Assembly (NCBI RefSeq): GCF_023231945.1
Contig: NZ_JAJLJH010000006.1
Location: 124,001-188,000, forward strand
Source of the DNA: Scleromatobacter humisilvae
GTDB lineage: Bacteria; Pseudomonadota; Gammaproteobacteria; Burkholderiales; Burkholderiaceae_C
Length of the DNA: 64,000 nucleotides
Direction of reading: 5' to 3'
Under the pieces are notes generated by a model. That model had not been told where the DNA came from, searched no databases, and saw nothing but the letters and a program-made list of their open reading frames with translations. Position numbers and translations under genes: made by a program. Shown one piece after another: positions 1-7,158 of this stretch (its first letter is position 1; the number at the start of each line of letters is the position of its first letter).

Positions 1-1777
1 GTTGTTCGAGGAGGGTCTGGAAGGCGCGCACGGCGAGGTCGATGTCGTGCGCGGTGCTGGATTCCAGCGGGTTGTGGCTGATGCCGGCGTTCTCGCCGCG
101 CACGAAGAGCATGGCCTGCGGCAGCAGCGCATGCATCTTCATGGCGTCGTGGCCGGCGCCGCTGGGCATGCGATGGACGGGCAGGCCCAGCGATTCGACG
201 GCGCGCTCCCAGCGCTGCTGCCACGCGGGCGCGCTCGGGGCGGCGGACGCCCGCATGGTCTCCTGCAGGCGATACGAGACGCCGCGGCGTTCGCACAGCG
301 CCTTCAGTTGCGCGAGGACGTCCGACGAGCAGGCGTCGCGCACCGCATCGGTGGGCGCGCGCACGTCGAGGCTGAACTTGCAGCGTCCCGGCACGACGTT
401 GATCGAGCCGTTGGGCACCTCCAGCATGCCGACGGTGCCGACCAGGTGAGGCTGCGACTGGGCGCGCTTCTCGACGAGCAGCGCGAGCTCGGCGACGGCG
501 GTGGCCGCGTCGCGACGGCGATCCATCGGCGTGGTGCCCGCATGGCTCGCGAGTCCGACGACCTCGCCGACGTGGCGCACGCTGCCGTTGATGGATGTGA
601 CGACGCCCAGCGGCAGGTCGAGCTCGTTGAGCACCGGACCCTGCTCGATGTGCACCTCGATGAAGCCGAGATAGCGCGAGATCTCGCGCTTCAGCGACGG
701 GATGTCCTCGGCGCGCAGGCCGGCCGCCACCATGGCGTCGCGCATGCGCACGCCGTTGGCGTCGGCCTGGTCGAGCCAGCGTTCGTCGAAGTGGCCGGTG
801 AGCGCGCCCGAGCCGAGGAACACGGCCTCGTAGCGCTGGCCCTCCTCCTCGGCGAAGCCGATCACCTCGATGCCGAACGGCAGGCGCTCGCCGCGTCGCT
901 TCAGCTCGCGCACGCAGGCCATCGGCACGAGGATGCCCAGGCGGCCGTCGTACTTGCCGCCGTTGCGCACGGTGTCGTAGTGGCTGCCGGTGATCAGGCG
1001 CTTCGCGGACGCGTCGCTGCCGCCGTAGACGCCGACGACGTTGCCGACCGCGTCGATCGTCACGTCGTCGAAGCCGCACTCGCCGCGCATCCAGTCCGCC
1101 AGTTGCGCGGCGGTCGCGCGGTGCGCGTCGGTGAGGTAGGTGACCGTGAGCTCGCCGCGTGCCGCGTACTCGGGCTCGCTGAAGCGCGCGAGCGATTCGG
1201 CCCAGTCCCACACGAGGTTGCCCTGCGTCGGCTCGACGCCGAACTTGTCGTCGAGGCGGATCTCGGCGATGCGGTGGATGTTGCGCAGCGCCTCGTCGAA
1301 CTCGAAGTCGGGATGGTGGGACGCGCGTCGCTCGAAGGCCGCGATGATCTGCTGCTTCGAGAGCCCGACGCCGCGCGGACCGCGCACCGCCAGGATGAAC
1401 GGGAAGCCGAACTTCCTGTTGTAGGCGGCGTTGAGTTCGTTGATGCGCGCGAACTCCTCGGGCGTGCAGGCGGTGAGGCCGGCCTTGCCCTGCTCGTTCG
1501 TGCTCTCGGCGGTGAGCGTCTTTGCCACCATCGCCTTGCCCGCGAGTTCCGGGTGGGCGCGGATCAGCCCGAGCTGCGCCTCGCGCCCGCCCGCGCGTGT
1601 CGCGCGCACGAGCGCGTGCTTCAGCGTCGCGAGGCTGGCGAAGGGACGCGCGTCCCACGCCGCCTCGGCGATCCAGGGCGAGTGCTCGTAGGTGCCGTCG
1701 AGCAGCGTGGTGAATCCGGCGCGCGTGGCGGCGTTCAGTCGTTCGAGCGTGAGGGGGAAATTCGAGGACACGGTCAC
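1..1777 (-). CDS. OHCU decarboxylase / allantoate amidohydrolase fusion (UraD-AllC), 3' end cut by window
   Basis: Two ureide-pathway enzymes in one chain. Residues 1-170 are OHCU decarboxylase, which turns the product of UraH into S-allantoin; the HPELAG motif (residues 75-80) carries the family's catalytic His. From about residue 175 it is a zinc peptidase-M20-like allantoate amidohydrolase, with GSHYDT, EEEGQRYE, HIEQGP and a C-terminal SGAGHDA motif. 592 residues are visible, close to the full expected length, so only the stop region lies left of base 1. The GTG start at 1777 overlaps the puuE stop by four bases (GTGA), which argues for translational coupling in a gntR-puuE-uraD/allC operon. 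The fusion would place steps on either side of PuuE in one protein. Fusion is certain from the uninterrupted frame; whether both halves are active is inferred. Confidence 0.93.
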   Translation of the reverse strand, partial: MTVSSNFPLTLERLNAATRAGFTTLLDGTYEHSPWIAEAAWDARPFASLATLKHALVRATRAGGREAQLGLIRAHPELAGKAMVAKTLTAESTNEQGKAGLTACTPEEFARINELNAAYNRKFGFPFILAVRGPRGVGLSKQQIIAAFERRASHHPDFEFDEALRNIHRIAEIRLDDKFGVEPTQGNLVWDWAESLARFSEPEYAARGELTVTYLTDAHRATAAQLADWMRGECGFDDVTIDAVGNVVGVYGGSDASAKRLITGSHYDTVRNGGKYDGRLGILVPMACVRELKRRGERLPFGIEVIGFAEEEGQRYEAVFLGSGALTGHFDERWLDQADANGVRMRDAMVAAGLRAEDIPSLKREISRYLGFIEVHIEQGPVLNELDLPLGVVTSINGSVRHVGEVVGLASHAGTTPMDRRRDAATAVAELALLVEKRAQSQPHLVGTVGMLEVPNGSINVVPGRCKFSLDVRAPTDAVRDACSSDVLAQLKALCERRGVSYRLQETMRASAAPSAPAWQQRWERAVESLGLPVHRMPSGAGHDAMKMHALLPQAMLFVRGENAGISHNPLESSTAHDIDLAVRAFQTLLEQ

Positions 1778-2733
1778 TCCCAGACGAAGGCGGTGTTGGC
1801 ATCGAAGGGATGCACCTGCTTCCAGTGCCGCGCGATGTCGATGCGGCGCGCGATCCACACGCGCTCGTGGCGCTGCACGTGATCGAGGAAGCGCTGCAGC
1901 GCGCGCATGCGGCCGGGTCGGCCGAGCAGGCGGCAGTGCATGCCGATGCTCATCATCGACGGGCGCTCGTCGCCCTCGGCGTAGTGCACGTCGAAGGCGT
2001 CGCGCAGGTATTCGAAGAATTCGTTGCCGTGGCTGAAGCCCTGCGGCAGCGCGAAGCGCATGTCGTTGGCGTCCAGCGTGTAGGGCACGACCAGGTGCGG
2101 CGCGAGCGCGCCGTCGGTACGCCGCACCTGCAGCCAGAAGGGCAGGTCGTCGCCGTAGTAGTCGCTGTCGTACTCGAAGCCGCCGGCGTCGGCCACCAGG
2201 CGGCGCGTGTTGGGGCTGTCGCGGCCGGTGTACCAACCGAGCGGCGGCTGGCCGGTCAGCTGGCGGATCGCCTCGATGCCCGCGGCCATGTGCGCGCGCT
2301 CGGTCTCCTCGTCGACCTGCTGGTAGTTGATCCAGCGCCAGCCGTGGCAGGCGATCTCGTGGCCCAGCTCGACGAACGCGGCGGCGACCTCCGGGCTGCG
2401 TTGCAGCGCCATGCCCACGCCGAAGATCGTCAGCGGCAGGCCGCGCTTCTCGAACTCGCGCAGGAGGCGCCAGACGCCCGCGCGCGAGCCGTATTCGTAG
2501 ATGGACTCCATGCTGAGATGGCGCGCGGCGAACGCCGGCGGATTGGCCATCTCGGACAGGAACTGCTCGCTGCCCGCGTCCCCGTGCAGCACGCTGTTCT
2601 CGCCGCCCTCCTCGTAGTTGAGGACGAACTGCACCGCGACGCGCGCGTTGCCGGGCCACCGCGCAGGCGGCGGATTGCGGCCGTGGCCGCGCAGGTCGCG
2701 CGGATACGGGGTGGGGGATGTCGTGTTCGTCAT
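1774..2733 (-). CDS. puuE: Allantoinase PuuE (polysaccharide deacetylase fold)
   Basis: Cofactor-type allantoinase of the carbohydrate esterase 4/NodB fold, unrelated to the amidohydrolase allantoinase AllB; it opens allantoin to allantoate in the cytoplasm. The 319 residues fit the family. The start region RDLRGHGRNPP and the VQFVLNYEEGGE segment are typical of PuuE, and the deacetylase core shows the ACHGWRWI and YTGRDSPNTRRLV motifs. ATG at 2733 lies three bases after the stop of the upstream GntR gene, and the 3' end overlaps the start of uraD-allC, so the three genes look like one transcript. PuuE supplies allantoate directly to the AllC half of its neighbour. Confidence 0.95.
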   Translation of the reverse strand: MTNTTSPTPYPRDLRGHGRNPPPARWPGNARVAVQFVLNYEEGGENSVLHGDAGSEQFLSEMANPPAFAARHLSMESIYEYGSRAGVWRLLREFEKRGLPLTIFGVGMALQRSPEVAAAFVELGHEIACHGWRWINYQQVDEETERAHMAAGIEAIRQLTGQPPLGWYTGRDSPNTRRLVADAGGFEYDSDYYGDDLPFWLQVRRTDGALAPHLVVPYTLDANDMRFALPQGFSHGNEFFEYLRDAFDVHYAEGDERPSMMSIGMHCRLLGRPGRMRALQRFLDHVQRHERVWIARRIDIARHWKQVHPFDANTAFVWE

Positions 2734-2736
2734 GGC

Positions 2737-3462
2737 TCAGTGTTTCGGTCGAAGCACGCTGGCGAGGTCGGGCGTGCGCGGGTCGAGTCGAAGGTTGCGT
2801 TCGACGGCCTCGATGTGCTGCTCCATCAGGCGCGCGGCGGTGCGGGCGTCGCGCTTGGCGAGCGCGTCGACGATGCCGACGTGTTCGTCCTGCGAATGCT
2901 CCGCCGAGTGGCTGGACTGGTACATCAGCGCGATCAGCTGCGAGCGCGAGAGCAGGTCGGCGATCAGCTCGGCCAGCACCTCGTTGCCCAGCTGGCGCGC
3001 GAGCACCACGTGGAAGTCGGCCAGCAGGCGCGTGCGGCCCGAGACGTCGCTGCGCACCACCGCCTGGCGCTCGTCGCGCAGGTGCAGGCGCAGCTGGTCG
3101 ACCTGCTTGTCGGTGATCTGCGCGGCGAGCTGGCGGATCATGCCGGCCTCGACCAGCCGGCGCACCTGGAACACCTGGCGCGCCTCGTCGATGCTGGGCG
3201 TGGCGACGAACGCGCCGCGCGCCGGCTCCAGCGTGACGAGGCGATCGCGGCTCAACTGGTTCAGCGCCTGGCGCACGACGGTGCGAGAGACCTCGAAGAT
3301 GTCGGCGATCTGCTGCTCCACGAGCTTGGTGCCCGGCATCAGCCTGCGCTCGACGATCGCGGTGGTGATGGCGTCGACGATGTCGTCGGTGACGCCGGCC
3401 GCGCCACGCTGGGTGTGGGCGGCGGCGACCAGCTGCAACTGCGCCGCGGGCTTCTTGGCCAT
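2737..3462 (-). CDS. GntR/FCD (FadR-type) regulator of the urate genes
   Basis: A winged-helix N-terminal domain (the SRTVVRQALNQL recognition helix region) is followed by an all-helical FCD effector domain, about 241 residues in all. I chose ATG 3462 (MAKKPAAQ); an in-frame TTG at 3492 would add ten residues, and neither has a good ribosome binding site. The gene is first in a minus-strand operon with puuE and uraD-allC and is divergent from puuD-tsx-uraH. The intergenic region holds three GTATAC-centred dyads that match the FadR-subfamily operator pattern, one of them just above the TTG start. Inference: it represses itself and both purine operons, and a pathway intermediate such as urate or allantoin releases it. 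Confidence 0.9.
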   Translation of the reverse strand: MAKKPAAQLQLVAAAHTQRGAAGVTDDIVDAITTAIVERRLMPGTKLVEQQIADIFEVSRTVVRQALNQLSRDRLVTLEPARGAFVATPSIDEARQVFQVRRLVEAGMIRQLAAQITDKQVDQLRLHLRDERQAVVRSDVSGRTRLLADFHVVLARQLGNEVLAELIADLLSRSQLIALMYQSSHSAEHSQDEHVGIVDALAKRDARTAARLMEQHIEAVERNLRLDPRTPDLASVLRPKH

Positions 3463-3496
3463 GGATGCGATCGATTCGGTGGTTGGATTCAAAAAG

Positions 3497-3506
3497 TGTA
3501 TACAGT
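3497..3506. promoter_or_regulatory. GTATAC dyad 1, candidate GntR operator
   Basis: TGTATACAGT; the TGTATACA core (3497-3504) is self-complementary. It sits just upstream of the regulator gene's TTG codon, where binding would block the gene's own transcription. Confidence 0.6.
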
Positions 3507-3535
3507 CTGCGCAGCCACTGCAAGACCTCGTCGAG

Positions 3536-3547
3536 CCGGTATACGGT
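3536..3547. promoter_or_regulatory. GTATAC dyad 2, weaker candidate GntR operator
   Basis: A GTATAC core at 3539-3544 with imperfect flanks (CCGGTATACGGT). It lies between the two stronger dyads in the puuD/gntR divergent region. Confidence 0.45.
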
Positions 3548-3616
3548 TGAAAAGATCAGGACAAGCGCGCAACAGCTGGATGAAAAGGGTTATCCCGCGT
3601 TTGCATTGGTGCCGAT

Positions 3617-3630
3617 AACTGTATACAGTT
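3617..3630. promoter_or_regulatory. Perfect 14-bp GTATAC dyad 3, candidate GntR operator for puuD
   Basis: AACTGTATACAGTT is a perfect palindrome. The core fits the FadR-subfamily pattern T-GT(A/C)-(T/G)AC-A with no spacer. It is about 145 bases upstream of the puuD start, on the side of the intergenic region that drives the plus-strand operon. Confidence 0.65.
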
Positions 3631-3775
3631 GATCCAGGTCGCAGCGGGTGCGGCCGCATCCTGCGGGGGCGGTCGTCGAACACGTGACCTCCCAGCCTCA
3701 CAGAACCCGCCGTGGTGAGGGGATCCTGCAGCGCCCGCCTTGGTCGGACGCTCGCACCCCTCACTGGATACTCGG

Positions 3776-5041
3776 ATGGGTACGTACCTCCTGGACTGGG
3801 CCAACCTGCTGCTGCGTTGCGCCCACGTCGTCACCGCGATCGCCTGGATCGGCGCCTCGTTCTACTTCGTCCTGCTGGACAACAGCCTGGCCAAGCCCGA
3901 CAGCGACGAACTGCAAGGCAAGGGCGTCGACGGCGAGATGTGGGCCGTGCACGGCGGCGGCTTCTATCACTCCAACAAGTACATGGTGGCGCCGCGCTGG
4001 CGTCCGCTGCCCGAGAACCTGCACTGGTCGTACTGGGAGAGCTATTCGACCTGGCTGACCGGCTTCGGGCTGTTGACGGTGCTCTACCTGTTCAACGCCG
4101 GCAGCTTCCTGATCGACCGCAACGTGCACGCGTGGGAGCCGAGCGCGGCCATCGCGGCGGTGCTCACGTTCCTGTTCGTGTTCTGGGTGCTCTACGACAC
4201 GATCTGCCGCACGCTGGGCCGCGGCAAGCACGGTGACCTGCAGGTCGGCGTGCTCGTCTTCTCGCTGGTGGTGTTCGCGGCGTGGGCCGCCTGCCACCTG
4301 TTCGCGGGCCGCGCGGCCTTCCTGCTGGTGGGCGCGATGATGGCCACGGCCATGACGGCCAACGTGTTCTTCTGGATCATCCCCGGACAGCGCAAGGTGG
4401 TCGCGCAGCTGCGCGCCGGCCAGGAGCCCGACCGCATCCACGGCATCCGCGGCAAGCAGCGCAGCGTCCACAACACCTACTTCACGCTGCCGGTGATCTT
4501 CGCGATGCTGTCCAACCATTACGGCTGGCTGTATCAAGGCGCGAACAACTGGCTGGTGCTGGTGTCGGTGATGCTCGCCGCCGCGCTGATCCGCCACAGC
4601 TTCGTGTCGCGCCACAAGGCACACGTGCTGGGGCAGCGCACGCCGTGGGAGCACGCGATCGTCGGCGTCGCGCTGGTGCTGAGCGTGGTGGCGTGGCGCA
4701 TGCCGGGCCCGCCGTCCGTCGCGCCCATCGTCGCGACGGCGAGCGCGCCGGCGCCCGCCGCGTCGTCGGCCTCGGCCGCGGTGGACTCCGGCCCGAAGCC
4801 GGGCACGTTTGCGAGCGTCAAGTCCGTGCTCGACCAGCGCTGCGTGCTGTGCCACAACGCGCAGGTGCAGAACAAGGGCATCGAGCTCGATCGCCCCGAA
4901 CTGATCAAGCAGCACTCGCAGGAGGTCTTCCAGCAGGCCGTGCTGCTCAAGCAGATGCCGCTGAACAACGCGACCAGCATCACCGATCCCGAGCGCGAGC
5001 TGATCCGCCGCTGGTACGACGCGGGCGCGCCCGTGCAGTGA
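3776..5041 (+). CDS. puuD: Membrane urate oxidase PuuD with C-terminal cytochrome c
   Basis: A 421-residue integral membrane protein that oxidises urate to 5-hydroxyisourate and, in this family, passes electrons to a respiratory chain instead of making peroxide. The first three quarters hold several membrane helices, starting with the WANLLLRCAHVVTAIAW segment. After a short Ala/Pro-rich linker comes a class I cytochrome c domain with the haem site CVLCH (DNA near 4850) and a QMPLNN methionine-ligand loop. ATG 3776 was preferred over an upstream in-frame start at 3740 because the family begins at MGTYLLDW. It leads an operon with the Tsx-like channel (42-base gap) and uraH. No soluble uricase is seen. 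Confidence 0.94.
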   Translation: MGTYLLDWANLLLRCAHVVTAIAWIGASFYFVLLDNSLAKPDSDELQGKGVDGEMWAVHGGGFYHSNKYMVAPRWRPLPENLHWSYWESYSTWLTGFGLLTVLYLFNAGSFLIDRNVHAWEPSAAIAAVLTFLFVFWVLYDTICRTLGRGKHGDLQVGVLVFSLVVFAAWAACHLFAGRAAFLLVGAMMATAMTANVFFWIIPGQRKVVAQLRAGQEPDRIHGIRGKQRSVHNTYFTLPVIFAMLSNHYGWLYQGANNWLVLVSVMLAAALIRHSFVSRHKAHVLGQRTPWEHAIVGVALVLSVVAWRMPGPPSVAPIVATASAPAPAASSASAAVDSGPKPGTFASVKSVLDQRCVLCHNAQVQNKGIELDRPELIKQHSQEVFQQAVLLKQMPLNNATSITDPERELIRRWYDAGAPVQ

Positions 5042-5083
5042 CGCGCGCGCCACCCTTTTCCTCAACGACGCCTGGAATCCACG

Positions 5084-5932
5084 ATGACCACTCTTCACCG
5101 CCTGTGTGCGCTCGCGACCGCCTGCGCCTGCCTGCCCGCCGCCGCGCAATGGAGCGACACCTCCATCGGCGTTCGTTACGGCGCGAAGTTCCGCGAGCCC
5201 TATGAAGCCAGCGACATCAAGAAGACGATCGTCGACCTGCAGCACGCGAGCGGCTACGCGTACGGCGCGAACTTCTTCAACGTCGACATGTTGATGTCCG
5301 ACCGCAACGACCCCGCGAGCCCGGGATCGAACACGGGCGCGCAGGAGGCCTACGTCGTCTACCGCAACTTCCTCGACGCCGGCAAGGTGCTGCACAAGGA
5401 TTTTGCCGCCGGCCCGATCCGCGGCTGGGGACTGACCGGCGGCTTCGACTGGAACACCAAGAACGACGCGGGCTACAACTCGCGCAAGCGCATGTGGGTG
5501 CTGGGCCCGACGCTGTCGTTCGACGTGCCGGGCTTCCTCGATGTGGGCATCCACGAGCTGTGGGAGAGCAACGCGCCGTACAGCGACTACACGCAGACGG
5601 GCGTGGCGCGCTACCACTACAAGGCGCACCCGATGCTGGCGACGTCGTGGAGCATTCCGATCGCCTCGCTGCCCCTCGCGTTCGAAGGCTACGCGAACTT
5701 CATCGCCTCCAAGGGCAAGGACGAATTCGGCGCACAGACCGCGCCCGAGACGCACTTCGACGCGCAGCTGATGTGGAGCGCCGGCGCGCTCGTCGGCGCC
5801 AAGCCGCAGACCTGGCGCTTCGGCGTCGAGTACGAATACTGGAAGAACAAGTTCGGCAACAGCTGGCACGGCCCCGCGGGCCATGGCGCATTCGCCGAGA
5901 CGCCGATGGTGCGCGCCGAGTACCACTTCTGA
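5084..5932 (+). CDS. Tsx-like outer-membrane nucleoside/purine channel
   Basis: A 282-residue protein that starts with a signal peptide ending near ACLPAAAQ and then shows alternating beta-strand segments, ending in the aromatic terminus AEYHF typical of outer-membrane barrels. Size and the WGLTGGFDWNTKND and WRFGVEYEYW segments suggest the Tsx/nucleoside-specific channel family. It lies between puuD and uraH, so purine or ureide uptake across the outer membrane is the likely job. Substrate is inferred from context only. Confidence 0.8.
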   Translation: MTTLHRLCALATACACLPAAAQWSDTSIGVRYGAKFREPYEASDIKKTIVDLQHASGYAYGANFFNVDMLMSDRNDPASPGSNTGAQEAYVVYRNFLDAGKVLHKDFAAGPIRGWGLTGGFDWNTKNDAGYNSRKRMWVLGPTLSFDVPGFLDVGIHELWESNAPYSDYTQTGVARYHYKAHPMLATSWSIPIASLPLAFEGYANFIASKGKDEFGAQTAPETHFDAQLMWSAGALVGAKPQTWRFGVEYEYWKNKFGNSWHGPAGHGAFAETPMVRAEYHF

Positions 5933-5942
5933 GGAGCACGCG

Positions 5943-6302
5943 ATGGGACATCTCAGCACGCACGTCCTCGACACCGCGCATGGCCGCCCCGCCGCCGGCA
6001 TGCAGGTGACCCTGCAGCGCGTGGACGTCGACGGTCGCGCGCAGACCGTCAAGTCGGTCACGCTCAACGCCGACGGCCGCAACGACGGCGGCCCGCTGCT
6101 CGATGCGGCCGCGATGGCTGTGGGCCGTTGGCGTCTCCTGTTCGAGGTCGCGCCGTATTTCCGCGCGCTCGGCGTCCTGTTGCCCGAGCCGGCTTTCGTC
6201 GATACGGTGCAGCTGGACTTCGGCATCGCCGACGCCGCCGGCCACTACCACGTGCCGCTGCTGGTGAGCCCGTTCAGCTACAGCACGTACCGCGGCTCTT
6301 GA
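5943..6302 (+). CDS. uraH: 5-hydroxyisourate hydrolase UraH (transthyretin-like)
   Basis: A 119-residue HIUase that hydrolyses 5-hydroxyisourate to OHCU. The family signatures are present: N-terminal LSTHVLDTAHGRPA with the active-site His, a central Arg region, the HYHVPLL segment and the invariant C-terminal YRGS. ATG 5943 follows GAGGAG at 5931-5936, which overlaps the stop of the Tsx-like gene. The last 29 bases overlap the 3' end of xdhC on the other strand. Its product feeds the UraD half of the fusion at the left end. Confidence 0.96.
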   Translation: MGHLSTHVLDTAHGRPAAGMQVTLQRVDVDGRAQTVKSVTLNADGRNDGGPLLDAAAMAVGRWRLLFEVAPYFRALGVLLPEPAFVDTVQLDFGIADAAGHYHVPLLVSPFSYSTYRGS

Positions 6303-7158
6303 GCCGGGATTCGCGATGCATCGGCGCCAGCATCGCTGCCGCCGGCTCGACCGGCGGCCGCTGCAATTGCAGCAGCTGCGCCACCACCGCGATCGCGATG
6401 ACCTCGGGCTCCTTGCCTTCGATGCCGGGAACGCCGATCGGGCAAGTCATGCGCGCCAGGGTTTCGGTGCGAATGCCGCGCTCCTCGTAGCGATGGAAGA
6501 AGCGCGCGCGCTTGGTCTTCGAGCCGATCATGCCGAGGTAGCCGAAGTCGCCGCGCCGCAGGATCGCCTCGGCGATGCGCATGTCGAGGTCGTGGCGGTG
6601 CGTCAGCACGAGGTAGCAGGCGCCGGCCGGCGCGACATCCACCTCGCCCTCCACCTGGTCGACGCAGACGCGCTCGATGTGCGCCGGCAGCGGCTCGTCG
6701 ACGGGGAACTCGCTCTCGCGCTCGTCGATCCACTGCACCTCGCACGGAATGCCGGCGAGCAGCCGCACGATGGCGCGGCCGACGTGGCCCGCGCCGTACA
6801 ACTGCAGGAAGAAGCGGGGCGTCGGCCGCGGCCAGGCTTGCGCGGTGCGTGCGTCCAGCCGCAGGAAACGCAGCGTGACCGCGCCGCCGCAGCACTGGCC
6901 CAGCGCGGGCCCGAGCGGGTAGTGGCGGTCGACGGGTTCGAAGCCCGGCACGTTGGCGAGCAGCGTGCGCGCATTCTCGATGGCCATCAACTCGAGGTGT
7001 CCTCCGCCGATGGTGCCCACCGCCTGCTTGGCCGACACCAGCATGCGCGTGCCCGCCTCGCGCGGCACCGAGCCCGCGGTCTTCAGTACCTCGATGACGA
7101 CGCCCGGGTCACCGGCGCCGAGCCAGCGTGCCGCGGTGTCGTGCAGATCGGCGCTCAT
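6274..7158 (-). CDS. xdhC: Xanthine dehydrogenase accessory protein XdhC
   Basis: A 294-residue XdhC/CoxI-family chaperone that delivers sulfurated molybdenum cofactor to XdhB; it is not a subunit of the final enzyme. Seen: the GTIGGGHLE and GQCCGGAV motifs of the N-terminal domain and a Rossmann-type C-terminal part with LYGAGHVGRA and LGMIGSKTKRA. ATG 7158 overlaps the xdhB stop in ATGA. It is the last gene of xdhABC and overlaps uraH tail to tail by 29 bases. Confidence 0.95.
   Translation of the reverse strand: MSADLHDTAARWLGAGDPGVVIEVLKTAGSVPREAGTRMLVSAKQAVGTIGGGHLELMAIENARTLLANVPGFEPVDRHYPLGPALGQCCGGAVTLRFLRLDARTAQAWPRPTPRFFLQLYGAGHVGRAIVRLLAGIPCEVQWIDERESEFPVDEPLPAHIERVCVDQVEGEVDVAPAGACYLVLTHRHDLDMRIAEAILRRGDFGYLGMIGSKTKRARFFHRYEERGIRTETLARMTCPIGVPGIEGKEPEVIAIAVVAQLLQLQRPPVEPAAAMLAPMHRESRLKSRGTCCS

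Noticed and set aside
2-1882. Long open frame on the plus strand opposite uraD-allC
   Set aside because: Composition is that of a GC-rich shadow (Arg/Ala/Val/Asp/His-rich, no domain), while the minus frame encodes two recognisable enzymes.
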